Of a stretch of DNA of 64,000 bases, positions 42,801 through 52,540 are shown piece by piece. The translations under genes were made by a program, and so were the position numbers. Every line of letters starts with the position of its first letter. The stretch's first letter is position 1. Source of the DNA: Ophiocordyceps camponoti-saundersi (nom. inval.) (taxonomy: Eukaryota > Ascomycota > Sordariomycetes > Hypocreales > Ophiocordycipitaceae); NCBI GenBank assembly GCA_003339415.1, contig PDHQ01000024.1, forward strand, positions 62,001 to 126,000. The letters are read 5' to 3'. The notes under the pieces were generated by a model, which was given only the letters and a program-made list of their open reading frames with translations, was not told where the DNA came from and searched no databases.

Positions 42801-44581
42801 AGGCGCTGGCCGTCAATTCGCAGAGGCTGGACAACACACGGTCGTGGAGGACCTTGTTACTCGCCTCGCGGACGCTGATGGGCGCTGCGCTAGGGTTCGC
42901 CAGCATGAACTTTCACTCGACGTTGCTGGACCTCTTCGGGGCATCGCTGATGAGCGTCAACCCGCACCAGGAGGTGGTGGACCGGTGCGACGCGCGGAGG
43001 CACGGCGGCGGCATGGGCGCCTGGATCGGCATCTGGACGTGGTGCTGGATCGGCTCTCTAGGCGTCGGCTTCCTCGTCGGTGCCTGCATCATCGACAACT
43101 ACCCGCCGGCCTGGGGCTTCTACGTCAGCATCATCATCCTGGCCGTGGTGCTCTTCCTCAACGTCCTGTGCCCGGAGGTTCGGCGATCGGCCTTTCGACG
43201 ATCAATCGCCGAGGTGAGGACGGGCAGCGACATTTCGCGGCGGATCGCTCGGGGGGAGATTATGATGCACCGCGTCAAGACGGGCCCCAAGTGGTGGGGA
43301 CAGGAGGTGTACCACGGCATGGCGCTGACGCTGGAGATGGTGCGGCAGCCGGGGTTCGCGGTGCTGACGCTCTACTCGGCCTGGATCTACGCGCAGGTGG
43401 TGCTCATCATGGTGCTACTGGGCTCCCTGTCGTCGCGGCTCTACCAGCTGAGGTCCCCGGTGGTCGGGCTCCTGGTCGGCTCGGTGGCGGCGGGGGCCTG
43501 CCTGGCGATCCCGTTTGAGAAGGCCAACGTCTTCTCGAGGTCGCGGGTGGAGCAGATGAACACCAACCTGGCGACGCTGAACCGCAGGGTGGCGTGGTCG
43601 TCTCACCTGGTGCGGCGGACGTTGTTCGCGCTGCTGCTGCCGCTGGCCGGCATCTGCTACGCGGCGGTGTCGTCGGGTCCGCCGATGCACGTGGCGGTGC
43701 CGACGGTCTTCGCCGCCACCGTGGGCTTCCTCTCCTGCCTGGCCATCGCCGAGTGCAACGGGCTGGTGATGGAGACGTTTGACTGCTCGGACTTGTCGGC
43801 CGGCATGGTGGGACGGCAGCGGGACGCATCGGGCAAGACGCAGAAACGGACCAACTACTCGTCGTTCCCGCGGGTCACGGCCGGCTTCGCGGCCATCCAC
43901 GGGCTCGGCTTCATCCTGGCGGCCGGGGCGACGGCCCTCGGCGGGCTCGTGACGCGGACGCTGGGCCAGCAGGTGTCGACGGGGGTGGTGGCGGGGATCC
44001 TGATGCTCCTGACGCTCCTGCTGCTGCTGGTGCTCATACGGTTCACGGAGGTGCAGATCATCCCCAAGTGCAAGTCGGAGGCGATGGACCGGCTGGTGGA
44101 GGACCGGCGGCGGTCGAGCACGCGGCGGGCGTCGATGCCGGGCGACGCGCGCGCCATGATGGAGGAGGAGAGGGCGTGGCAACCGTGCATGATCGGCAAC
44201 CCGACGGGAAAGAAGCGGCGGATGAACATTCTGGAGCTGGGCGGCCTCACGCGGTGGCAGGAAATACGCAAGAAGAACAAGCTCATCGACGCCAACGCGG
44301 ACCTGAACCGGGATGCGTGGGATCAGGGCCTCGAGGCGCTGGACGACCAGCTCAACGACCTGCAGAGGGACGCCCGCGACTTTTTGCGGGGGACGGGAGG
44401 AGGAGGAGGAGGGGCAGGGCAGAGCAAGCGGTCGGGACAGACGCGGCGGACGGATGATGGCAACGAGACGGCGGACGAGTCGGTCGGACACGGGCACGAT
44501 GCGGAAAGGGAATGCGTCATGAGCCAGACGCTGGAGGAGGAGAGCGGCGATGAGGAGCAGACGATTGGACGACGGCGGTGA
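39824..44581 (+). CDS. Giant MFS-type multi-pass membrane protein with 900-residue disordered N-terminus
   Basis: An uninterrupted frame of 1585 residues. Residues 1 to about 900 are polar and disordered with at least ten spaced copies of a Lys-centred motif like SKVRPF (details in the findings). From about residue 906 (RDWSPIRKRFVAAVVCISTALVGVILGIYAGLVPSIQYYIID) the protein becomes a transporter-like domain of about 500 residues with roughly 12 hydrophobic segments, including LGLATPTLFLWPLPLLHGRKPYIL, typical of the N-terminal half of MFS transporters, where GRKP resembles the loop 2-3 motif. The central loop between the halves is long and basic, and the tail of about 170 residues is charged and coiled-coil-like (LEALDDQLNDLQRDARDFL). 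The transported substrate is unknown. An uORF precedes it. The frame has no obvious introns, which is notable for 4.8 kb. Confidence 0.85.
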   Translation: MEAGDFDITPAPSGRPSLSLLRPDDNGHDSPPAKKIDGPRHHLLKTSTSGPIIVDGDAPLLPRVRDQMSKLLQPPFPASLSSTENKPSASPATPSSPDSAIERLLSDRPLNRSHGQSRRSNFNREALERDPETSDTRRSSSVETALLRSSRTGTPAADEPVVNHSSFRHGLSRLSKVRPATHHYPAHSMVAAGDKRRVDYRSPRSKVAPFDLETEGAGGTEHEEIFASGSSTAVSLQDTFDTHLKDSPLRIMVDSLASQIPSFLSRLPKVQPISQDSGTNEGDALPHSPGHVFNSSTSKVRPFHSSGSDAASPYGRHCKVGPIAGSHNQAKRISDGSAQGVNDASDESSLHHRLHVPIAKARPFDDNTFDAVSFPHMHHHCPKVQAFSDVPSAFPSQAALDQCERCNRSGQRESADSEEAPVAHLVRELQGKRDAKVPPASVPSRHSISVDDKYPMQNRLQIHSISTCGRGPTASKGDQQAANRRDSQRKTSVTFPPNPESQYFLYQTEGRSPLLSSQGPDDEADEDAEGFVPTAVFGSAPPKEDTRKQPTPSEFVIHAPVPISKVRPHFQEHVFEMDARHNPISKARVAETGEAAQGERSTGFEGDEDEPKSRSQSLGSLLDYKRTVQWLKDVLSHRESHATRFTQRPEQDSASSPVTRRNSENLSSVIRSARRVSEKSLQKGTRFDGSGFKRTVSDLENLLNEALSIASQVVDRPKEEEETQAKRPKCRHAATYSGLSRRPRLHEILKSYSGEGVVTEMREYPHEADRTLVSPKIPHRGSSKKTTACVDPGAHQNQARPLRATENLVGQSRPELTRHDGYRSSKVHGTGTADQHHRHARKGSARDGLDQEKEEALPESDIAGRPMRSGHGVSLRRRSHVSLRGAAGFNLAKSRKRQPTARDWSPIRKRFVAAVVCISTALVGVILGIYAGLVPSIQYYIIDQSHATVHGNTGCFLGLATPTLFLWPLPLLHGRKPYILSSLVLAMPLLFPQALAVNSQRLDNTRSWRTLLLASRTLMGAALGFASMNFHSTLLDLFGASLMSVNPHQEVVDRCDARRHGGGMGAWIGIWTWCWIGSLGVGFLVGACIIDNYPPAWGFYVSIIILAVVLFLNVLCPEVRRSAFRRSIAEVRTGSDISRRIARGEIMMHRVKTGPKWWGQEVYHGMALTLEMVRQPGFAVLTLYSAWIYAQVVLIMVLLGSLSSRLYQLRSPVVGLLVGSVAAGACLAIPFEKANVFSRSRVEQMNTNLATLNRRVAWSSHLVRRTLFALLLPLAGICYAAVSSGPPMHVAVPTVFAATVGFLSCLAIAECNGLVMETFDCSDLSAGMVGRQRDASGKTQKRTNYSSFPRVTAGFAAIHGLGFILAAGATALGGLVTRTLGQQVSTGVVAGILMLLTLLLLLVLIRFTEVQIIPKCKSEAMDRLVEDRRRSSTRRASMPGDARAMMEEERAWQPCMIGNPTGKKRRMNILELGGLTRWQEIRKKNKLIDANADLNRDAWDQGLEALDDQLNDLQRDARDFLRGTGGGGGGAGQSKRSGQTRRTDDGNETADESVGHGHDAERECVMSQTLEEESGDEEQTIGRRR

Positions 44582-44892
44582 GTGGACAGGAAGGGGGGGC
44601 TGATGAGAAAAGGGGGTAGTGAATCCTATGACAGCTTTTGAGCAAGGATAGAACAGAATGCCTACTACGTTGGTAACCTAGTAGGAGAGGCAGTTTGTAG
44701 TTGTTGGTATGTGAGAGAGCTTTATGCCAGGGAGGTCTGTCTATTCTGTAGATGGATAAGGGAGCTCGCTCAGCGAGGGGCCCTTTTTGACATGGGAAAG
44801 AAAGGGGTATGTATGTATGCATGGGGCAGGGACAGAGAAGAAGAAAGGAGAAGAAGAAAGGAGAGGAAGAAAGGAGAGGATAGGAGATACGT

Positions 44893-44935
<43 letters not shown>

Positions 44936-44940
44936 CCAGT
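44582..44940. other. Intergenic between convergent 3' ends
   Basis: No gene; contains GAAGAAAGGA repeats and a GA tract at about 44896-44931. Confidence 0.5.
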
Positions 44941-46731
44941 TTACCTGCCGTAACGGTAGTCGTAGTCGTTGTAGTCGTAGTCGTAGTAGTCGTAGTCGTA
45001 ATAGCGGTCGTGTCGGGGCGGATATCGCTGGGGAGGATGGGTGGGAGTGGTGTCGAGGGCCATGCGGGCGGCGCGGGCGGAGCCGAGACGTTTGGCGAGG
45101 AGGGAGTCGTTCTTGGGGGGGAGAGGAGGTCTGCGTTGATGAGGTCTGGACGGTCTGGAGGATGAAGGGAGGAGTGATCTGTCGTTGTCGTTGTCGATGA
45201 CGTCGGCGTTGTCGTTGATGTTGACGATGGCTGGTTGGACTTGGGGGTTGAGGTGGTGAGGGGGAGGGCGTCTGCCGTGGTGATGGTCGTGGTGATGGTG
45301 GTGGTTATGGGAGGTGTTGCCCGTCAGGTTCCGGGCGGTTCTTCCTTGGGGGCGGGGACCGTGGGGGATGTTGAGCTGGGGGGTTTGAGATGTGCTTTGC
45401 TGGTGCCTCGTGTCATTGGCCGAGGTCACGTCCACGGAGGAGGGGGGGTCCGAGGACGGGGTCGGGGTGCGGCGGGTGCGGGCCGGAGCCGGGGTCGGGG
45501 TTGAATACGGAGGGCGGGATGATGGTTCGGCTTCTTCGCTTAGGACCCAGTTTCCGGTCCGGTCGGAGACGTACTTTCGCGGTAGGCCCGAGGGGGGTCT
45601 CCAGATGCGGGGGTTCGGGGTCGGGTCCGGGCCGGGGCGGCGGAGATTGGAAGTCTGTGCCGGACCGAGACCGCCGTCTTCTTCGAATTCGGTGAGGGTG
45701 CTGTCGCTTCGGTGGAGTTGATCTTTTGCCTTGTTTTGTTGCGAGGCAGAAGCAGCAGCAGCAGCAGGAGCAGGAGGGGGCGAGGCTTGTACGAGACGAA
45801 CTTGGGGCCAAGCCGGGACGATGTTCTGTCGCTGTTGTTCATGATGATGTTGACCTTGTCGTTGCTCGTCTGGCCTTTCCGGCAACAAGCGAGAGACGGG
45901 TCTGTTGGGGTTGTTGGCAGGGACGGCGAGACCGATGGCACTCGGACGCCAACTCGTCCGGTTGTAGGGTTTCGAAGATGGTGGAGGAGGAGGAGGAGGT
46001 GGTGGTGGTGGTGGATGGGGGTTATGGGTTAGAGGGAGCCAGGAGTTGTTTGTGCTGTGGCTGTTGTCGAACTTGTAATCCCATGTTTGACGGGGGGTTT
46101 GGCTCGTTGATTTGGTGGTGATGTTGTTGTGGGATGAGGCTTGTTTGCGTTGGCGGCGGCGGTAGTGCCGGAAGAGGGCTATTATGCCGATTAGGAGGGA
46201 GACGAGGCCTAGGACTCCGATGGCGATGGCTGTTTTTTGGGCTGTTGATAGGGGGGGGTTGTTGGGGTTGGCTTGGGGGGGGGGGGGGGTTGAGGTTGAT
46301 GAGGTTGTTGTTGTTGATGATGATGAGGTTGATGTTGTTGTTGTTGTTGTGAGGGTTGAGGGGGTTGTGGTTGTGAGAGTTGATGATGATGTTGGAGTTG
46401 GAGATGAGGTGGTGATGATGAAGCCGTCGCTGCTGATGTCGCTGCTAACATGGCTGGTGTTGATGGAAGAAGTAAGAGATGATGATGATGATGGAGGAAA
46501 AGGAGAAGAAGAAGGAAAAGAAGAAGAAGAAGCCATCGTCATCCTCCCAGTAGGAAACGATACCGGCGCCCCCGACCCGTCCGGCAAGAGAAAAGTAGCG
46601 GTAATAACGCGATGCGAAGGCCGGATAGCACCAGGCAAGTGACGACACATGTTTAAGGCTCTATAGATGACGATGGCTATAAGAAACTCACTCACCCACT
46701 CGGAATCAGCTTTCTTCTTCCCATTCATCAT
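44941..46731 (-). CDS. Ser/Thr-rich single-pass membrane protein with Asp-Tyr tail
   Basis: A 596-residue open frame. Residues about 64-165 are almost all Ser/Thr/Pro (O-glycosylation-like), one membrane helix lies at about 167-187 (TAIAIGVLGLVSLLIGIIALF), followed by the basic anchor RHYRRRQRK, and the rest is a long disordered cytosolic tail with poly-Pro, His-rich (NHHHHHDHHHG) and Pro/Arg segments. The tail ends in a repeat of Asp-Tyr dipeptides. The plan resembles Mid2/Wsc-like fungal wall-stress sensors and other short-ectodomain membrane proteins, but I see no WSC Cys domain and no signal peptide. Translation may instead start at the Met at 46542 (MTMASSSS), which would remove a 63-residue segment not Ser/Thr-rich that could be an upstream leader with an unrecognised intron. 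Function unknown. Confidence 0.68.
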   Translation of the reverse strand: MMNGKKKADSEWVSEFLIAIVIYRALNMCRHLPGAIRPSHRVITATFLLPDGSGAPVSFPTGRMTMASSSSFPSSSPFPPSSSSSLTSSINTSHVSSDISSDGFIITTSSPTPTSSSTLTTTTPSTLTTTTTTSTSSSSTTTTSSTSTPPPPQANPNNPPLSTAQKTAIAIGVLGLVSLLIGIIALFRHYRRRQRKQASSHNNITTKSTSQTPRQTWDYKFDNSHSTNNSWLPLTHNPHPPPPPPPPPPPPSSKPYNRTSWRPSAIGLAVPANNPNRPVSRLLPERPDEQRQGQHHHEQQRQNIVPAWPQVRLVQASPPPAPAAAAASASQQNKAKDQLHRSDSTLTEFEEDGGLGPAQTSNLRRPGPDPTPNPRIWRPPSGLPRKYVSDRTGNWVLSEEAEPSSRPPYSTPTPAPARTRRTPTPSSDPPSSVDVTSANDTRHQQSTSQTPQLNIPHGPRPQGRTARNLTGNTSHNHHHHHDHHHGRRPPPHHLNPQVQPAIVNINDNADVIDNDNDRSLLPSSSRPSRPHQRRPPLPPKNDSLLAKRLGSARAARMALDTTPTHPPQRYPPRHDRYYDYDYYDYDYNDYDYRYGR

Positions 46732-47997
46732 CTTTCATTTCCAAGAGAGTAAAGAGAGACTCACGACTGGCCTCCTCGTCAGAACAGGAGCCGATACTCC
46801 TCTCGGCAACGATACACTGCACCGCCCCCTCGCCAAGTGTATATTCCGAAGAGCCTTTTGAACGACATAGCTCCTCTTCTTCTTCTTCTTCCTCGTTCGT
46901 AGTCGTAGTCGTAGTTGTTGTCGTTGTACGGCCGTAGTTGAAGCTGAGGAAGGATTGGAAACAGCCTCTTGCGCAGGCTGGTATCACCTTGTTGCTCATC
47001 TCCTTCTTCTTTTTTTCTCTTCCTCTGTGAAAAGAAGATGTTGTAGTAAGGAGAAGGAAAGAAGAAATACAAAGAAGAAGGAGAGGATAAAGGAAAAAAA
47101 AGGAGAAGAAAGAAGATAAAAAAAAAAAGAGCTGCGTTTGCCCTTTTTTCCCTCTCTCTTTCTTCTCTCTCTCTCTCTCTCTCTTTCTTCTCCTCATCCC
47201 CCCCTTATTCTGCTTCTGCTTCTTCTTGACGGGCGGCTACGCGATGCGCTTGACTGGCCCGAAAAACCCGACGCCGCATATTCATGTATGTATGTATGTA
47301 CATCCTACATACCTACATACCTACATACATCTATATCAAGTTACAGCCTATGCATGCAATGCACGATGACGAGACGGGAAGAGAGAGAGAGAGAGAGACG
47401 CGCCACCGCGGCAATCCTTCCTTTCCCGTTCCGTCTCTCTCTCTCTCTCTCTTACACTTTACGCGCCCGGCAAAAAAAAAACCCCCACCTCCGTAAGCGC
47501 GTCTCGACATGTGTGTACCTACTACCTACTACTATCCGTACACATGTGTATGTATGTACATATAGCCCCCCCCCCCTGGACCATAGCCAGAATATCTACC
47601 TCGTCCTCCAGCATAGAAATAGATGAGGATAGAAAAAAGTATACATAGATTCATGGATGGATAGATGCACAACTGAGAAATGTACAAGATGGAGACATGT
47701 CTGTATACCTACCTACCTACCCATGCAAGTATCCGGTTGGCATAAAAATGGCATCATCGAGGCAACAAGAAAAAGGGCATAGCAAAAACGCCAACGCCGC
47801 CTCTCGAGTGAATCATAGCAAGATGATGGAAAAGGGGGTGAAAAGGGACATATGTAGGAATTCCAATCATGCCTCACTCAGCCTCTTCTTTCCTCTTCTT
47901 CCCCTTCTTCTTCCTCTTCTTCACCTTAATAACTTCTTCCTCTCCTTCTTTCTCTTCCTATCCTTTCGTCCTCTTTTGTCTCTCTCTCTCTCTCTCC
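46732..47997. other. Intergenic: leader of membrane protein and Snf7 3' region
   Basis: It holds GTAGTC repeats (46899-46925), A-rich and CT-rich tracts (47090-47190, 47980-47998), TACATACC motifs (47285-47330) and TCTTC simple sequence (47886-47920). No gene is called. Confidence 0.5.
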
Positions 47998-48995
47998 TCA
48001 CATGGCCATCTCCGCTTGTAATTTCCTCAACTCCGCCTCCTCGTCGTCTTCTTCCGCCACAGCCGCGACGGGAACCCTTCTCTTGGACGAAGCTGTTGAT
48101 AACATCCAAAACACGTCAGCCTCGGGAGGAAACCAAGCGAAACGACAAACAGATTCACCGCAGAGAACATGTCATGTCCTTGCTTTAAACTGCATGTATC
48201 AAAGAGAGAAAGGAAAGAAAACGACTCACGCTCCGCATTCGCCGGCGTCGGCATCTTGTGCACCGCGTCCGACACCGGTACCGTCCCCGTCTTGATCATC
48301 GCCTCGTCCAGCTGCTCCTGCTGCAGCTCCTCAAGCTCCTCGTCCAGCTCGACGTCGTCAATCGGTTCCGTGAGCGAAGACCCCGTAATGGCCGTGACAA
48401 TCTCCTCGCTGAGCGCGTTCTGGTCCCGTAGTCTCTCCCTGCGCAATCACAACGTTTTTAGCCAGCAGCAACAACGACAACGACAACAACGACAAGAAAG
48501 GGGACCGCAGAAAAGAAAAACGTACATGGTCTCGTCCACCTTCTCCGGCGTCAGCTTGCCGTGAATCTGCTTCATCGCCTGCCCGGCCTTTTCCATCGCC
48601 GCCAAAGTCTCCCTGTTGATGTTGGCCGACTCGATCGAGTTAATCTGCTGCTCCAGCGTTCCGATCTGTGCCACCGTCTGGTCGAGCGCGTGCTCGTGTG
48701 TCTTTTTACGTCGGAGGGCCGCCTTGGCCGCTGCGAGACAAAAAATGTCAGCCATCATCACTTCCATCATCAAACAAATTTTCCTCTCCGTATTTGTGAG
48801 GCGCAAAAGAAAAAAAAACATACCGTTCTTGTTGCTGTTGGCATTCTTGCGCGCAATCGCCTGCTGCTCGTCTATTTGATTCTGTAGATGCTTCTCCCGC
48901 TTCTGCAGCATGTCCAGATGCGATCGTAATCCCAGAATCGCATCCTTGGGCGCATCTTTGCGTTGCGCCGCCCCGCCGCCGAACCAACTCCACAT
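47998..48995 (-). CDS. snf7: ESCRT-III subunit Snf7/Vps32
   Basis: Four exons on the minus strand, 48995-48824, 48730-48526, 48438-48230 and 48092-47998, give 226 residues. The protein begins MWSWFGGGAAQRKDAPKDAILGLRSHLDMLQKREKHLQNQIDEQQAIARKN, the Snf7 basic N-terminal helix pair, and continues AKAALRRKKTHEHALDQTVAQIGTLEQQINSIESANINRETLAAMEKAGQAMKQIHG. The C-terminal half is acidic (DDVELDEELEELQQEQLDE) and ends AEEDDEEAELRKLQAEMAM, the typical Snf7 C-terminal MIM-type helix. The acceptor before the last exon (TTATCAACAG at 48093) is chosen because it alone keeps this ending in frame. Snf7 polymerises on endosomal membranes to drive multivesicular-body formation, and in filamentous fungi ESCRT-III also takes part in ambient-pH signalling. 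Confidence 0.95.
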
Positions 48996-49856
48996 CCTTT
49001 CTTCTCTTCTGCTTCTTCTTCGCTCGTCCCGGTTACTTCGGCTGGATTTCGCTTCGCTTTCCGATTCGCTTCTCACTCACGACAAGGAAAAAGAAAAAAA
49101 AAACCTCCCACACGGCGATGGTAGGAAAGCCGCTGCGTAGAGGAAAGGGAAAAGGGGTCCCTAAGCAGAAGGGAGAGGGAGCAAATCCGCCGTTTCAACC
49201 ACCTCCCTTTTTTTTGTCCTCTTCGTCCCGTTCCAACGCCGACGTCATAAGCCCATGTTCGTTTGTGCATTCGTCTTGCCCAAACTCACCTTCAGAATCG
49301 ATATGACTCGTCGTCGTCGTTATCGTCGTCGTCGTCGTCGTCGTCGAAGGAGGCAAAAGGATGACGGAGAATCAGTCTGAGAGCAGCCTTCCGTTGTCGC
49401 CCACGTAATTGCGGGACCCATGACGAGCATGATGGATGACCCCGGCTAGGCTACCGTTTTAGCCGGTCTTGAACCGAACATCATGTGACACCAAGTCACC
49501 ACCACGGCACCACCTGGCTTTGATGCATCACGTCACGTAAAGGGACGGTGAGGGCGGACGGTGGAAATCGACATTGCCGGCCAGAGGCTCCAATGAAATC
49601 CTTTTCCTCGAGCCGACAACTCAGACCAGATTCTAATTACAGGCTGTTCGTCTATTATAGACATCGTCATCATCCCCTTTCAAGACTGTGCCACTATGTC
49701 GCAACAGAGAAGGAGAAGAGATAAAAAAAAAAAACTGCCCCCTTTCCCCCAAAGTCACTTCGCTCTAGAGAAGGAGAAGGAGAAGGAGAAGAAGAAGAGA
49801 CGAGAAGCAGACAAAAAGGCTCCGGCAACGCTCGGGAACAAAACCCCCTCGCAGGA
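48996..49856. other. Intergenic: snf7 upstream and mannosyltransferase 3' region
   Basis: It contains a CGT triplet tract (about 49308-49345), the snf7 leader and GAGAAGGA simple sequence (49770-49800). No gene is seen. Confidence 0.5.
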
Positions 49857-51384
49857 TCATGCGTTGCCACCCTTCTCTTCCGTGTCGATATGCCACACAA
49901 TGTAGTTGGGCAATCCGTACACCTGATATCCGGCCTGCTTTGCCATCTTGGCGAATCCCTCCGTCTCGGCCTGGTTCTGGAAGGCATAGCATGGGAAATT
50001 GATGCCTGTAGTTTTTCTGTCAGGAGTGGCCGGTCGTGAGGACCAAAAAAAAAATGATAGCCTTACCGGATCGATGCACATCACCCTTGACGAGAATATT
50101 GACCCCGCCAATGCCGTCCAGCTCGAGCTCCTCGTCCTTATTGTCCCGCCAGTCACCCATCTTGGCCATGTAGGTTCGTCCGGTGTCGTACTGTTTGTAT
50201 CCTGCATCCGACACCTCATCAGCCATCGGTCACCGGCTTGAACGGGGGAGGAGAACGAACCCTCAGCGAGCACCACGTCCTTGGGTAGACTTTGTACCAG
50301 ACGACGGCCCTTGTCCGACTCGACCCACGAGTTGTAGTCGACTTAGAAACCTCTCGCGTTAGTCAGAGACTCAGGCCAGACATTCTTTGCCTAGACTTAC
50401 ATCGTCCTTCGATGTCCACGCCATCCTTGTACCGATGGAACCAAATGTCTGGCGCTCGCGTCAGCGGGACCGGAATTCGGCAGGCGAAAAGGGAGGGAAT
50501 GGCGTCTCCTACTCGGTACAAGTATATCCTTGTCGTGGGCGATGAAATCTTCCAGGATCTTGGCCGGACTGTCGACAATGTCCACGTCTCGCCAATAAAC
50601 CCACGAGTGTTCAGGCTTCAGGGCTGCCGAGAGGAGGTAATTCCGGGCCCGACCCATGGCCTTGCGACGGGGCCCCTGAGCTTCAAACGAGTGTCTCTCC
50701 TCGACATTCTGGCTCAGGTGAAAGTCAAAGTCCTTTTCGACCACCATGGCGTTGCGAAACGGTATCTGATCTGGTCGTCTTTGAATCCGATCGAGTTCGG
50801 ACGAGAGGACGGCGAGGGTGTCGTCTTTGGAGTCGGAGACGAGAAAGGCGAGATCGATGAGGTGGTGAGGGTACGTCAACTCGGCGAGGAGCTCAAAGTA
50901 TTTGGAAAGGTACGGGGCCGCGTCCTTGAGAGGGGTGAGGATGAGTATCCTTTCCTCGTTGACGAGGGCCTTTCTCGTAGACTTGATGGGGTTGAGGTCG
51001 ACATGTTCTATCGTCGTCGATTCCACCTTGAGCGGCGCATGATGGTTGAAGACGACGGGCGTCTGCATGTGGGCATGCCACCTCGCGTATTCGTTTTGCG
51101 ACATGTCTATCGGTGGTTTCGACGGACCCCAGCAGTAGAAGCTTAAAAGGGGAGAAGAAAGACGCAGTCAGCACTGAGACGGGTAATAATGGTAGAGCGC
51201 CAAACTCCCACCTCTGCATCTCCGAAGCCGAGCTGCTGATGCCGCGCCATAGCAGCAGTAGGGCGCCGGCTACGGCAGCTAGCAGTAGAAACCTGCTTCT
51301 CGTCACGACGCTGAGGAGCGCTCTGGTAGGTGGTAGCCTAGACTTGGCAGCCTTCCAATTGAGGCCACCCTTGGGAAGAAGCAT
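49857..51384 (-). CDS. anp1: Golgi mannosyltransferase of the Anp1/Mnn9/Van1 family (GT62), closest to Anp1
   Basis: Six exons, 51384-51212, 51141-50513, 50448-50401, 50341-50261, 50201-50067 and 50005-49857, join in frame to 404 residues. It is a type II membrane protein with a short basic cytosolic tail and one helix (RSRFLLLAAVAGALLLLW, about residues 31-48). The catalytic domain has RILILTPLKDAAPYLSKYFELLAELTYPHHLIDLAFLVSDSKDDTL, the DVD metal-binding motif in YWRDVDIVDSPAKIL, and C-terminal GWxxxx-type segments (MGDWRDNKDEELELDGIGG, CYAFQNQ, VYGLPNYIVWHIDT). The family builds the alpha-1,6-mannan backbone of N-glycans in cis-Golgi complexes. I prefer Anp1 because the LTPLxxAxxYLxKYF stretch resembles remembered Anp1; Mnn9 or Van1 are possible. 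Two very short exons (48 and 81 nt) fit conserved residues well. Confidence 0.88.
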
Positions 51385-51553
51385 GACGACGGGGAGGGTG
51401 AAATGGGCGAAGAAGAAGAAAAAAGACGGCCAAGCGGCCGACGCGCGTGATTCTTTGGTTCGTCCCCCTTCTCTCGTTGTTGTGTTCCCGCGCGCTCGCT
51501 CTTCCGGGAAGGGGAGGAGCGGGCACAGCGAGCCCGTGATATCGCAGGTCGTG

Positions 51554-51588
<35 letters not shown>

Positions 51589-51752
51589 CTCTTTCTCACT
51601 GTCCAGCCAGAGGTTTTGTCTCGGTCGATGAGGGGGAAAAGACAAAAAGAGAGAGGGAGAGACAGACGGAGGCACAAGAAGAGGGTGAGGAAAAGAAAAG
51701 AATAGGCAAGAAGAAACAAGATGGAAGATGTGAGCGCCTTTCTTTACATCTG

Positions 51753-51802
51753 ATGGGATCTGAAAGGGATCTGAAAGGGATCTGGGAGGGATCTGATGGG
51801 AG
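51753..51802 (+). repeat. Tandem GGGATCTGAAA-type repeat
   Basis: Five closely spaced copies of GATCTGAWGGGATCTG-like units, about 11 bp each, lie upstream of the mannosyltransferase gene, 370 bp from its start. It may be a promoter or leader element. Confidence 0.6.
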
Positions 51803-52485
51803 AAAGAGGCGAATCGCGTGGCAAAAGGAGATGATAATCAGTCCCAAGGCCACGATGCGAAGGGAGCGTGCGGCGTGAAAATGGACGGACGAGACTTTGG
51901 GATCATCGCCTTATTAGAGTGGCACCTGTGTGGGAGTAGCAGGGTGGAGGGGCCCGCCTTATGGGTACACAGCGTTACCTTTTGTGCGGGGCATGTTTAC
52001 GAGGAAGACGAGGTATCCGGCCCGTATACAACCGTACGTCTGTACGGGCTGTACATACAGTATAGGGGCCTGGTAGGTGGTAGGTAGTTACCTACTAGCC
52101 GGAGCGATCCGAATTTAGCAACAGGTCGTGTCATTCATTGACTTTGCTTTAATAACGTGGGGAAAAGGGGAGGGGGGGGAGTTTGTTTTCCGTACATACC
52201 TAGACATGGAGAAGATGAGTATTTAGAGATGTAAAGTAGAGGATGGAGAGAGAGAGAGAGAGGCTTGTTCATTCTCGTCTCTTCCCTCTCCATGACATTT
52301 CACAATGGAAATACTTACTACTACTACTACTACTAGCATGCAAGGAAAGGTCAAAGGCAGTCCAGTCAGTCACACTGCGAAAACTGCAAAGAACAAGCCG
52401 GACCCTTGTTGGGCCATGTGTCAATTTTTGTCGATTCATCCTCCTCTTCCTCCTCTTCCTCCTCCTCCTCCTCCTCCCGTCCCGG

Positions 52486-52490
<5 letters not shown>

Positions 52491-52537
<47 letters not shown>
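52491..52537 (+). repeat. TC dinucleotide tract
   Basis: An uninterrupted TC run of 47 bases, preceded by CTCCTC triplets. Confidence 0.9.

Positions 52538-52540
<3 letters not shown>

Noticed and set aside
43415..44497. 360-codon minus-strand frame rich in Arg/His/Pro
   Set aside because: Antisense shadow of the membrane domain of the MFS-like gene.
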